NCBI GenBank assembly: GCA_023091735.1
Contig: JALKBU010000843.1
Location: 1 to 22,758 of the forward strand
Origin: Trichomonas tenax
Lineage: Eukaryota > Parabasalia > Trichomonadida > Trichomonadidae
Direction: 5' to 3'
Length of the DNA stretch: 22,758 bases
Part shown: positions 1-8,605 of the stretch, piece by piece
Position numbering within the stretch: the stretch's first letter is position 1
Layout of the letters: every line of letters begins with the position of its first letter
Made by a program: the position numbers and the translations under genes
The notes under the pieces: generated by a model
Seen by the model: only the letters and a program-made list of their open reading frames with translations
Told to the model about the DNA's origin: nothing
Database searches by the model: none

Positions 1-377
1 TTCGATCTGCCAGTATTATGATCGTAGCTTTCGAGCCTGGAGTCCTCAAAGAACGAACGAGCGGGAATATGTTGTCGACAATACTGAGCATTACTGCTAT
101 AATCACATCTCTTGATGTCGAAGTTATATGAGATTTGTCTATATTTTCGATTTTACATAATGGGTAGTTCACGTAGCTCTTTTTTGCAAGTTTGAGGGCG
201 TCTAAATCGTATTCTATTGGAAATATTATCCCATGTTTTAAATAAATTGCAAAATGTTTTTTAAAAAGGAGCAAACTGAAACCAAAAACTATGTCGTACC
301 AGTACATTTGAGGCGAGCATAACAAGCAAGAAAAATATTGCCTCAGAGATTTTAGAACGGTTTCTACGAGGCAACAT
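1..377 (-). pseudogene. Signal-anchored glycosyltransferase-like protein, N-terminal part, frameshifted; runs off the left edge
   Basis: The ATG at 375-377 opens a type II membrane protein N-terminus: a basic start (MLPRRNRSK) followed by a hydrophobic anchor (ISEAIFFLLVMLASNVLV). This frame hits TAA right after a T5A6 run (plus-strand 257-267). One base over, the reading resumes with KKHFAIYLKHGIIFP and stays open to base 1, including TSRDVIIAVMLSIVDN and FPLVRSLRTPGSKATIIIL. That block resembles the start of nucleotide-sugar transferase-like folds in large trichomonad families; this is inference from memory, not a search. The single lesion sits in a homopolymer, so a base-calling error is as likely as a real mutation. 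The downstream part lies outside the window. The next gene on this strand is also glycosyltransferase-like. Coding is well supported; function is weak. Confidence 0.5.
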
Positions 378-562
378 AAACAGAAAAGATGATTATTTTG
401 TACTTTTGAAGTTTCTCTCGATTTTTTCAGTAGACGATCATTTTTTAGATATCAACATGTTACGACACACGCATTCAAAAGCAGTTTTATGTGTTAAAAA
501 ATTTGGGAACTTTGCGAACCGCTTACATTTCAATTGTTGCAAGTTTTTACTTTTATTCAATA

Positions 563-1985
563 TCATATCGTTAAAACATCATAAGATGTCTGTAATTTAT
601 AATCTGGGTATCTATCATGGATGATTTCGATACATTTGGCAAGATTAACATTTTTCTTTTTTTCAGCAAATGAAATATTTGCTTTTTGAAAATTAAGGGA
701 AATAAATGAACCTGGAAATAGTTGTTCTATAATAAAATTAAACCAAATTTCCGAACAATCATGGCTTAGCATGCTCAGAAAATCTTGGCTTATAACCTTT
801 GTGAAAAGATTGTACGCAGAGAGTTTGTATGCACTGATGAGCATAAACTTTGGTAGGAACACTGTGTATTTCTCTTGATTGCCCGTTCTAATATTCATTA
901 AGAATGAATTTATTATTTTGTTTTTGTACTTGCTTTGTTCTTTTAGAACTCCAGCGAAAATTTGATCAAAGATTTTTACACTTTCCAGTGAATCAATTTT
1001 AACATCATCATCATCCACAATAAAAATAAATACTGATCTTAGGTTTGAAGGAATGTAGTATTTTTTTTCGATATCATTTACTGATTCATTAATGCCATAT
1101 GTATTGACGCCGCGTCGAAAGCCTGAGAAAGCATTTGTTGTAAAATTGTTTAAAATATATATATTCAAGCATTGGGTGTGCAATTCCCCAATTTTGTCAA
1201 TTAGATCATATGCAACGGCGCTTGTGTCTGAATTAGTCCTTATGATTATACTATAGCGATAATCTAATAACTCATTGGATGTGGTTTCATTCAAGATAAT
1301 AGAGATGTTCTTTCTTGAGTCTCTGGATCTTGTCCCAAACTAGATCCATGAGTGTCTAGAAATAGCTGAAAATAAAGCTGATAGCATTGTTCTTAGCAAT
1401 AAAAAAATTGAATTATAACTTTTCATAAACTGGATTTCAAAAGTCGGGAGTGTCTCAATTTTTCCCGTAATGAGCTCCAAAAAAGAAGCTCTCAAAGTTT
1501 GCTCCCAAGTTCTGCAACGCAATTTATTTTATTCAATAAAAATTTCCATATTTTTCATTGTTCCCAGAACATTATAGAGATTTTTGAAAAGGTCGGCTTT
1601 TAACAAAATTAAATACCAGACGATTATTTGGGGGTTCAAACGATTCTTCAATGGAAACACTCATAATCGTAATAGCTTTTCAAATGTTGAAGGATAATGG
1701 GAACCTAAAAAAGTTCGAAAATCCCTAACAAAAAGTTGAACTTTGATTTCAAAATATTTCCGGTTAGTATTGGTTCATTGATCCATTTTAAATGGTATTA
1801 AATAGCAGGGCTTTGAATGCGACTTTTATCTGTTATCTATCAATTCATAGATCTTAAGAATACACATTTGAAAATAAAGGTGAACTATCACATATGAAGT
1901 GATTTGGGTTAGAAACATTAAATTTGGTATTTGCACACGAAAAAAAAACTGCCCCACGGTTCATCAAGAACTTTACTCCTTTGAA
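563..1985 (-). pseudogene. GT64/exostosin-like glycosyltransferase pseudogene
   Basis: The open part, 563-1339, encodes a domain resembling the C-terminal GT64 domain of exostosins. It starts with a beta strand (DYRYSIIIRTNSD). Then comes a hydrophobic strand leading into acidic residues (SVFIFIVDDDDVKI), the place of the metal- and UDP-sugar-binding DxD motif. Later, HDCSEIWFNFIIEQL matches the family's 'NCEDIxMNFLV' segment. Known family members add N-acetylhexosamine to glycans in the Golgi/ER. An in-frame TAG at 1340-1342 separates this from upstream sequence in the same frame. That sequence has only about five stops in roughly 210 codons, well below chance for such AT-rich DNA. No ATG lies between the TAG and the catalytic region, so I call it a pseudogene. 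Traces fade near 1985 and another frame is also open there, so that end is uncertain. Confidence 0.6.
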
Positions 1986-3118
1986 CGCAATACAAAATCT
2001 CTTCTTTTTTGTTGGATGATTTCAAATCATTCTTAAAAATTATCATTGTTTTTAAATTTGGAAATAGTAGCCTCCATTTTATGTTACTCCTGTATACAAT
2101 TTATTAATTTAAAAGACAAAGTGAGCAAATAATATTGGCGATATTGAAAACTTCAACGATATAAATTCAATGAAAAGCATGCAATTATAATGTATTTTGG
2201 ACCTAGTCTTGAATCACGCTTTTATCCATTATTTATGGAGTTTCTAATCAATTTTTTTGCAATATTAGAAATTTGAAACTTGAGCACCATATCAGTACCA
2301 CAAACATTGGCTTAAATAATTTTGATTGCTTTTTTAGTGGTATTATAACCTAAGGTGATAGCACATCCCATATTCCAAGATGTTAGGCTAATACTGGCAC
2401 CATAGAAACTTCATGCATATAGCCTATATTCTGTAGAATCCTGGTCTTGGACATCTTATATTTCTCGGGAAAAATTATGTTCAATAAATGTTGTAAATTT
2501 GATATTTTGACACTTTACAAATGTTGGAGAATTTTTAAAATAGATATTTAAACAATGTTTATATATTACACATCCACTAAAAGTCTATTTTTATATGATT
2601 TTTTTGAGATTGACTCAAGATTTAATTTGATGATTAAAAATTGTACTTTAAAATTCATATTTATGGTATGCTTTATATCATACAGGATTAGTAGTTACAT
2701 ATTATCAACGCAATTTTACAAATTCATAAAATTTGGTATCAAATTTCAAATTGTTGACCAAGTTTATGTAAAAACGCAAAGATCACAGCAACAATAGATT
2801 CATTTATATATTGGAATGTTGCCAATTGCTTTCTGGAAGAAATTCATATGATTTTAAACTAAAATTAAATTGCATTTGATTCAATGAATAAAATACAGAA
2901 TTTGAGAGTAGATTTAATAAATATATGCTGGTGGAACGGTATTAGCATTGTAATTTATAAATTCCGCACATTTTCATGAAATTGCAAAAATTGAATCTAC
3001 AAAAATCAAAAGCTGATCTTTGTTCACACGCACAATATACATCCTATAGCCTGTACTTAATAACCACATTATTATTAATTGTAGCTGTCCTTATAAAATA
3101 TAAAAAGAATAAAATGTA
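1986..3118. other. AT-rich stretch without a recognisable gene
   Basis: Mostly A/T runs. There is an 80-codon open frame at 2555-2797 (+) and a hydrophobic 76-codon one at 2976-3206 (+). Both are low-complexity and match nothing I know; AT-rich sequence produces such frames easily. The second overlaps the start of the integrase relic in another frame. Confidence 0.4.
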
Positions 3119-4270
3119 TTTGATAGAGTTTTATTTAATCATTATTTTGATTCTGGCAGACTTGAATATACTAGAATTGATGTTACATGGCTTAGATATG
3201 CAATAGCCACGTTTGCACTGCCAATTACACCACAATTCGTTAATATTCCATTGATTTATGCAACAATTTTTTCATCAATTGATTACAAAACTTTTCTCAA
3301 AGCTTTAAAGCTCAACAGCATCACATATAAACCTATGCGCGATCGTTCTACAAAGCAAGTTGATCCAAAAATTAAGGATCTAATTCTCAATGCTCTTGCA
3401 AAACATGGAAAATGTGGATACCAAGTATATTAAAAACAATTCAAGCAAGATGCAGTAATTGTAAATAGCAACCTCGATAACTATGCAACATATAAAATTC
3501 AAGCAGATAATGATTTCCACACCAAAATTCAATATTTATCTGACTTTAATCAAAAAACAAAAATCTTTTACTCAATCCAAATGGAAGAACCAGATCCAAT
3601 AGTCCCAATATCATTGTCTAATGAAGAATTTCAAATGATAACACAATAGATGCGATTTGAAACAATGGATTACATTCCCAAAACAGGAATTGAATTAATA
3701 CCAAGTTATAATGATGTTTACAAAGTTTTTAAAGAATTTGAGCTATTGCAACCTGCAAGAGAAAAGGGATAGATACTCGCACATTGTCGCTACATATCTA
3801 CGTATTTCAGTATGATATAACACGTCGACATACACTATTTTCATTCTCCAAGTGGGGAATATTTATATGCAATTATGGACGATGCCAGTCGCAATATAAT
3901 TGAATAGCAGCATTTGGGAGCGAAGGATTCATACTCAATTGCAGATGTTATGAAGGGAGCGCAGATGTTTTATCAAAATCCATATGTGATTTGGTGTGAT
4001 AACGGCATGGAAAATAAAGGTCAATTTTCAGCACTCTTGATAAATAGTGGAATAAAGATCATCAACACCGAGGCCTACGCCCCTGAACAAAATGGGAAGA
4101 TTGAGAGGTTGTAGCCCGGTGTTGAGGATCACTACGAAACACGGGACGATATTGCATCATTTGTTTTACAACTCATTGCTCATTAAACCAAACACACATC
4201 TCATGAAAATCGATCAATTTTCAATATTTCGGGGTTTGGTAGCTTTAGACACCAAAACTCAAAATGTTAA
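3119..4270 (+). pseudogene. Decayed DDE integrase (rve type), probably from a Maverick/Polinton-like element
   Basis: One frame carries the whole relic. Stops interrupt it at 3431 (TAA), 3647 (TAG), 3770 (TAG), 3818 (TAA), 3905 (TAG), 4112 (TAG) and 4184 (TAA); no frameshift is needed. The retroviral-type integrase core is clear: Asp in HVDIHYFHSPSG (codon 3827-3829), Asp in VIWCDNGMENKGQF (3998-4000) and Glu in PEQNGKIERL (4103-4105), about 35 codons after the second Asp. An N-terminal region with KIKDLILNALAKHGKCGYQVY looks like the helical DNA-binding part. Enzymes of this class join element DNA to target DNA. Trichomonads carry many Maverick/Polinton elements encoding such integrases, which is my basis for the family guess. 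No element ends, polymerase, capsid or protease genes are visible nearby, so this is an isolated dead fragment. Confidence 0.75.
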
Positions 4271-4655
4271 TAACTAACTGGGGAGGAGCCCTGAGGAAAA
4301 GGACTTAACTTAATGAAAAATTGATGTTTTTCGTTAATTTCAAAAATTTGGTTCAGCTTTTTAAAATCATTAAAAAACTTCAAATTTTGAGAGTTTGAAG
4401 GCTTAAATTAGATGAGGAACTTTAAGGGGATGGAGTAAATTAGGGGTGAAGACGTGATTTTAAAGGCGTTTATACTGAAAATTTGATGTTTTCCTTAAAA
4501 GTTTCTCCAGGTTCCTAGTTTCGTTAAAACCATTTTTATTATTACGTATATTTTAGATAGGAAGACATTAAGCAGTTTTGGTTCTAATTTTTTAATAGTC
4601 TGATCACAAACTTAACTAAGATTTTCTTTGGTGATGCCTGTTACGTTTTTGTTTA
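4271..4655. other. Non-coding stretch after the integrase relic
   Basis: Apart from the direct-repeat pair I see no gene. The start (about 4275-4310) is G-rich compared with its surroundings and could belong to the same lost element. Confidence 0.4.
4313..4500 (+). repeat. Pair of imperfect direct repeats
   Basis: A block near 4313-4334 (gaaaaattgatgtttttcgt) recurs near 4477-4498 (gaaaatttgatgttttcctt), about 164 bp apart, directly after the integrase relic. It could be a degraded element end or simply AT-rich similarity. Confidence 0.3.
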
Positions 4656-5220
4656 CTATTTGCAATATTTTTTGATAAACTGTAGCCTTCTATAAGTTTT
4701 TCTTGTTTGAATTTGGTGAAGTGCTTGCAAATTTGAGATCTCCTTATCTAATGGTTCTCCCATATCTTGTGTCTCTTTTGCGTTTGTTTTTGTCACCGAC
4801 GGATGCATGCTCAATATATGTTTTAGTGTAACTATCTGTGATCCCAACTCTCTGCTCTGTAGTATGACTGGTCTGTGTTCTTTTTATAATTCACCAACAA
4901 CTGTCGCTAATTTTTCAATATTACCATTTGATTCAAGATGCCATCCGCATAAATTCAGAATACATGAGTTTGTATATTTTTGAGTCATCAAATATAGTCA
5001 AAATGGCTGTAAAATGTCAGTATTCTTTTTTTCAACTTCCCAATTCTTCACGAGCAGCTCCATAACCAGTCCTTTTCTTGCTAAGCTGAGCGACGGTTTT
5101 TCTCCTTACCTGTAGCTGATTCATTCCCTTCCAAACAGTCTCCGGAGCTGCTCTTTTCAGTCCTGATTAGATCTAAGATTTGAAATTCTTTAACAGCAAT
5201 ACATATGTTTTGTTGTTTCT
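4656..5220 (-). pseudogene. Unrecognised protein-coding relic with frameshifts and stops
   Basis: From 4892 down to the TAA at 4656-4658 the minus strand is open for about 79 codons (KEHRPVILQSRELGSQIVTL ... RRLQFIKKYCK), rich in charged and polar residues. In the same frame, past two stops, lies further protein-like sequence beginning at an ATG near 5070 (MELLVKNWEVEKKNTDILQ). Upstream of this two other frames are protein-like in turn (for example APETVWKGMNQLQVRRKT), which suggests at least one frameshift. Composition is clearly less AT-driven than the flanks. I do not recognise the family. The open 3' part has no ATG near its upstream limit. It may be cargo of the same vanished mobile element as the integrase, since they are only about 400 bp apart, but strand and function do not prove that. 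Confidence 0.35.
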
Positions 5221-5775
5221 TATGAATTTACACTCCGTTTTTAATAGAATGATAGTACAATGGATTCAATAATTACATTTTTCCCTAGAATATATTTCGA
5301 TTTGGTATAATATATCGAATTAAACAAAGCTAAGTTTATAGAAATCAATGAAATACTATGAAAAGCAGATTGGTGGGTAATATACATACATATTCCGCAA
5401 TTTAAATAATCAAAAGGAATATATCAAAAAATAGACTGATTTGTTTTGCTAACCACTTATGAATTATTAATAAAAATGCTATAAATAACGTTTTTCTTTT
5501 TGGTGAAAAACGATCTATTTTGGAAGTTAAAAAAAATCGGGTCTCCGGCGATGATAGCGCCACTATCATCGCCTTCAGCATGAACACTAATAAACTAATC
5601 CAGCGGAATATTAAAGATGTCCTCCCTTCTTCTCTTCCTCTTTTTACCTCTCCTTTTCTCTATTATTTTTTGTTCATTTAATGATTAAAATAAACATAAA
5701 GCAGAAAGAGGAAACTCCACACTGTGCTGAATTTCTTCTCCAAACCAAGGCTATTGGATCTCGTGTCTAATGAAT
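5221..5775. other. Intergenic stretch with a hairpin and a pyrimidine tract
   Basis: Holds the hairpin at 5547-5573 and a C/T-rich tract at about 5618-5668. A 60-codon minus-strand frame over 5402-5587 begins near the hairpin but resembles nothing known and is hydrophobic from A/T bias. No gene is called. Confidence 0.4.
5547..5573. repeat. Perfect 11-bp hairpin with 5-nt loop
   Basis: Arms GGCGATGATAG (5547-5557) and CTATCATCGCC (5563-5573) are exact reverse complements around CGCCA. It is GC-richer than its surroundings. No gene end is next to it that would make it an obvious terminator. Confidence 0.6.
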
Positions 5776-6260
5776 TTTAAAAGTTAAATTTATTCATAAT
5801 CATCCAGAAGGACTTACAAAGAATATGATATACACACCAACCAGTACGTTCTTTCGTGAGTATATCTAACATTATTTTCTTACAGGCGGCACAACAGTGG
5901 ACGCGATTCGTATCATATGTCAAGAATTACATATACCAAAGCAAAATCAGTTCTCATTTTACTTGTACAATTAACGTTCATTAAGCAATTATCGAAGTTC
6001 TTTGTAAAAAAATTGTTCAAGCTCCACAACATAGTAACAATCATTATGTTAATACTACTAACATCATTCAAGAGTACACCAAAAAAATCCTTCAGATTTA
6101 ATTTTCTTTCATGTTGCCAATATTGAAGATCCAGAAAATCTTATTTTTTATTTTGCTGATGCAAGAACTAGTGGACAATCCAAATTTTTTATCGTCTTTT
6201 TTTCGCCATATAAATGAACAAAGAATACTTAATGAACCTATTCTTTTTCCATATTTATGA
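5776..6260 (+). pseudogene. Unrecognised coding relic, possibly with a 30-nt intron
   Basis: A frame open from just after a TAA near 5775 reads ILKVKFIHNHPEGLTKN, then YTPTSTFF. After an in-frame TAA (5869-5871) it continues GGTTVDAIRIICQELHIPKQ up to a stop near 5970. The second block has the look of a ubiquitin-like or Ras-association/FERM-type fold (alternating beta strand, helix 'TVDAIRIICQELHI', strand 'FSFYLYN'); this is a guess from pattern. Further pieces in other frames follow (HVANIEDPENLIFYFADART about 6111-6170; RHINEQRILNEPILFPYL about 6205-6258), which implies frameshifts. The stop at 5869 lies inside a candidate intron, listed separately. Strongly protein-like, but family and boundaries are unknown. 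Confidence 0.35.
5856..5885 (+). other. Candidate 30-nt spliceosomal intron
   Basis: Sequence GTGAGT...TCTAAC...TTACAG has a donor, a branch-like TCTAAC and a pyrimidine-rich acceptor. Removing it takes out the only stop between two protein-like blocks and keeps the frame, joining ...TFF to RGTTVDAI. Its length is divisible by three, so the frame gives no independent proof. The donor differs from the GTATGT-type and the acceptor from the ACTAACACACAG motif of classical Trichomonas introns. Confidence 0.3.
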
Positions 6261-6882
6261 GTTTCTATCGTTTTGGTTTTTCGATTTAATGCTTTTAAAA
6301 GTATGGCAATTTCTAGGATAATCTGACACATCATAAAAGTGACTCCATGTAAAGTAAAAATGTATGATTTTGTAAAAATGATAATTAATGTGCATTCTAA
6401 ATACTACACATTATGCATAATCATTAAATGCGTTAAAAATAGACTTTTATTTGTAATATTTAATATGATTTGTGAACATTTCGGCGAATTGGATGTAGTA
6501 TGATTGCCTCGACTTATGTATCTGCTTCTAGTGATATTTACACGTTTGTAAAGGCTGTATGCATAATAGAAAAGGTAATATCGCGAAAATACAACAATAA
6601 TTTGAAGTTCCAGAGCTATTTGATGGGATTTATTTTTGCACATGATTGTAGATCATATATTTATCGTTTTTACATGATATTATAAATCAGTTAGTATTTT
6701 CGACAGTATGACGTGTAAAATACATTTTTATGATGTGTAAACCCTGGTTTATGACATGTAAAATATATTTTATTATGTGCAAAATGTGATTATGACGTGT
6801 AAAGTATATTTTTTGACACATATCATGTTATAAGTTTGGAAAATACTTTTATTATATAATTATGCTCTACATATATAGTATA
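6261..6882. other. AT-rich intergenic stretch
   Basis: Contains the tandem repeat at 6708-6820. Open frames here on both strands (60-80 codons) are low-complexity and not recognisable. Confidence 0.4.
6708..6820 (+). repeat. Degenerate tandem repeat, about five units of 20-23 bp
   Basis: Unit consensus is roughly ATGACRTGTAAAATATATTTT. Units start near 6708, 6730, 6751, 6772 and 6792, followed by a partial GACACAT. Units 1, 3 and 5 are closest to one another; unit 2 (ATGATGTGTAAACCCTGG) diverges most. It has no coding potential. Confidence 0.65.
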
Positions 6883-7082
6883 GTATAGCAAACCAATATA
6901 AAGTGTATATCATGCGAGATAAAAATAAAAAAAAGTCCTTATTTGCTCTAGATACTGTAGATACAGGTTCTGCGGGACATGTAGATATTGTGGATATTTT
7001 GGAATCTGCAATAAACCATTCAGAAGTGACTGAAATAGAGAAAGAAGGAAAAAAATGCAAAAAAGTGACTGTTTTAAGTTGA
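6883..7082 (+). CDS. Short open frame of unknown family, possibly the 3' end of a lost gene
   Basis: An ATG at 6912 gives 56 residues ending in TGA at 7080-7082; the frame is open from about 6883. The translation (KSLFALDTVDTGSAGHVDIV, then ILESAINHSEVTEIEKEGK) has balanced composition with Gly, Asp, Glu and Val, unlike the surrounding Lys/Ile/Phe-rich noise. The base composition is also visibly less AT-rich than the flanks. The long minus-strand frame over the same bases looks like its shadow. It could be a genuine small protein or a C-terminal remnant. No family is recognised. Confidence 0.3.
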
Positions 7083-7820
7083 AAATATATTATTGCATAT
7101 ATAATATATATTCCAAACAAAGCATATTGCATTTCTGAGCCTTTTCGAATATTAAAAGGCAAACCGCTTTAATTTAAATATACCTATTATGGAATTATAA
7201 ATATGTTTGCATTTTTGTGTAAACTATACAATAATTTGACTCATAGAATATATTGGGAGACCATTTCGAAATTATGTATTTATATTACATATTTGAAATA
7301 CACTATATTGCAATTTTACTTCATTCAATATTTGTGAACATTTTTTTCTGAGATTTAAAATGTTTGAAATTAAATATGGTGTAATTCTGATGGATAGCAA
7401 CCATGCAATATTATGTTTATAAAATTTGTTTATTTTTACTTAAAAACAGAATAAAAATATAATATACATAATATGTAATATTATATGTATATTGGTTTTT
7501 GATTTTAATTTGTCTCTCAATTTTTTCTTTTCAAAATTTTATTTTCTCAGTATTTCCTTTTAAAATAGATATGCGTTATATAATAGTCGGTATTTATTTT
7601 ATGTTTTTTGACAATGTAAATAAGATAGACAAGTCGTATTTTACGTTTGTATTTACATGAGGGCGTAATATGCTCTATAATATATCAATAAATATTTGTT
7701 TTTATTAAATTTTCAAAATTGAAATAGTTATTATTAACACAAAATATTAAATAATATAAGGCATAAGTCATGTCTATGCATAATCCGTTACTTTGTAGCC
7801 AAAAGCATCGAATATCTATT
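7083..7820. other. Very AT-rich stretch with nothing recognisable
   Basis: Dominated by A/T runs and short TATA-like repeats. No protein-like frame, RNA gene or clear inverted repeat was seen until the hairpin chain begins at 7821. Confidence 0.45.
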
Positions 7821-7935
7821 CAATTTGATCAAATATCCTTAAAAATGAAATATTTCTAGTCCATCTCTTCATACACATCGATCTTTTGGAAGAAATGGAT
7901 TAGAAATGAATCATTTTTAAGACTATTTGATATTG
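7821..7935. repeat. Hairpin 1 of the chain: long imperfect inverted repeat
   Basis: The left arm 7821-7870 pairs with the right arm 7889-7935 around an 18-nt loop. Matched blocks include CCATCTCTTC with GAAGAAATGG, TTAAAAATG with CATTTTTAA and TCAAATAT with ACTATTTGA, separated by small mismatches. Confidence 0.75.
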
Positions 7936-7960
7936 AAGTATAGTTACATGCTATACTTCA
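7934..7960. repeat. Hairpin 2: perfect 10-bp stem, 7-nt loop
   Basis: TGAAGTATAG (7934-7943) and CTATACTTCA (7951-7960) are exact reverse complements. Its foot overlaps the foot of hairpin 1 by two bases. Confidence 0.75.
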
Positions 7961-7976
7961 TTCAGTAGAGTATATG

Positions 7977-8020
7977 CTTGATATATCCAGACTCTGGATA
8001 TAAATCTCAGAGTTATCAAG
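7977..8020. repeat. Hairpin 3: nested inverted repeat
   Basis: A 21-nt palindrome at 7982-8002 has 10-base arms around one central C. It overlaps an outer pair, CTTGATA (7977-7983) with TATCAAG (8014-8020). Confidence 0.65.
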
Positions 8021-8028
8021 TTCAAAAG

Positions 8029-8150
8029 TCGAGATTTGATTCAAAAAAAGCAAATCTTGACAAAAATGAACAGTTTCTAACAGAAAACCTCTAAAGTAAC
8101 AAATTCCTAGATGGCTTGTGCTAGAAATTGTTCATTTTTGACGAGATTTA
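8029..8150. repeat. Hairpins 4 and 5: two stems sharing one arm
   Basis: GTCGAGATTTG (8029-8039) can pair with CAAATCTTGAC (8051-8061; 10 of 11). The same 8051-8081 segment is also the left arm of a 31-nt stem with 8120-8150 (about 26 of 31, core CAAAAATGAACA with TGTTCATTTTTG). The two stems cannot form together. Confidence 0.7.
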
Positions 8151-8177
8151 CGAATCTGATTATTAGATTTCGTAAAT
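8146..8177. repeat. Hairpin 6: 12-bp stem with one bulge, 7-nt loop
   Basis: ATTTACGAATCT (8146-8157) pairs with AGATTTCGTAAAT (8165-8177) with one bulged base. Its left arm overlaps the right arm of hairpin 5, so the two compete. Confidence 0.7.
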
Positions 8178-8186
8178 ATTACATGC

Positions 8187-8245
8187 TGTCTAATAACATA
8201 ACATGCACATACCAATAAGCTATCTGCCTGTCATGTTATTAGACA
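8187..8245. repeat. Hairpin 7: 17-bp stem, one mismatch
   Basis: TGTCTAATAACATAACA (8187-8203) pairs with TGTCATGTTATTAGACA (8229-8245) with a single mismatch around a 25-nt loop. Confidence 0.75.
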
Positions 8246-8272
8246 ACAAAAGTACGTAGTGCTGATCGATAA

Positions 8273-8488
8273 ATGAGATGTTTGCATAAGTCACATTTTC
8301 TATTACTCTCGAAGGTTTCTGTGGCATGGAATGTCATAGAAACTCTAGAAAGAAGCAGAAAATATATATTTGAATTGGAGCATCAAATTAATGAGTATGA
8401 GCGAATTTCGAAGACATCGACGGCCTACAGATGGCTAGATAAGCAGAATAGCTTCGAATTGTCCATTTGTTGGCCGTCGATGTCTTGA
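8273..8488 (+). CDS. 71-codon open frame of unknown function (doubtful)
   Basis: ATG at 8273, stop TGA at 8486-8488. The middle (ETLERSRKYIFELEHQINEY) could form a short amphipathic coiled coil. The 3' third lies entirely inside hairpin 9, so that part is probably shaped by the inverted repeat and not by protein selection. No family is recognised; it may be chance. Confidence 0.2.
   Translation: MRCLHKSHFLLLSKVSVAWNVIETLERSRKYIFELEHQINEYERISKTSTAYRWLDKQNSFELSICWPSMS
8409..8487. repeat. Hairpin 9: GC-rich imperfect stem with 15 perfect base pairs
   Basis: AAGACATCGACGGCC (8411-8425) is exactly complementary to GGCCGTCGATGTCTT (8472-8486). The stem continues as TACAGATGG with CCATTTGTT (7 of 9). 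The loop is about 28 nt. The stem is much more GC-rich than its surroundings. Confidence 0.8.
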
Positions 8489-8529
8489 TTGCGATGAAAT
8501 TGCAAGAGAAACGATGAATTCGTGTGCGC

Positions 8530-8605
8530 TCTCCACTAGCTTTTCATAGACTGAAGGGATATACGCACTGGTAGACCCTCAAAATCAATGAAAAGCTAGT
8601 GGAGA
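8530..8605. repeat. Hairpin 10: perfect 18-bp stem, 40-nt loop
   Basis: 8530-8547 (TCTCCACTAGCTTTTCAT) and 8588-8605 are exact reverse complements. This is the last member of the chain. Confidence 0.8.

Noticed and set aside
3119..4270. Reassigned stop codons (TAG or TAA as sense) explaining the interrupted frames
   Set aside because: Intact neighbours use TGG for Trp and end in TAA or TGA, and several broken genes also have frameshifts, so decay explains the stops.
6860..7162. 100-codon minus-strand open frame
   Set aside because: Phe/Ile/Tyr-rich composition, and its middle is the complement of a better plus-strand frame (6912-7082).
7821..8605. CRISPR array
   Set aside because: Arms are inverted, not direct, repeats; sequences differ between units, spacing is irregular and the organism is eukaryotic.
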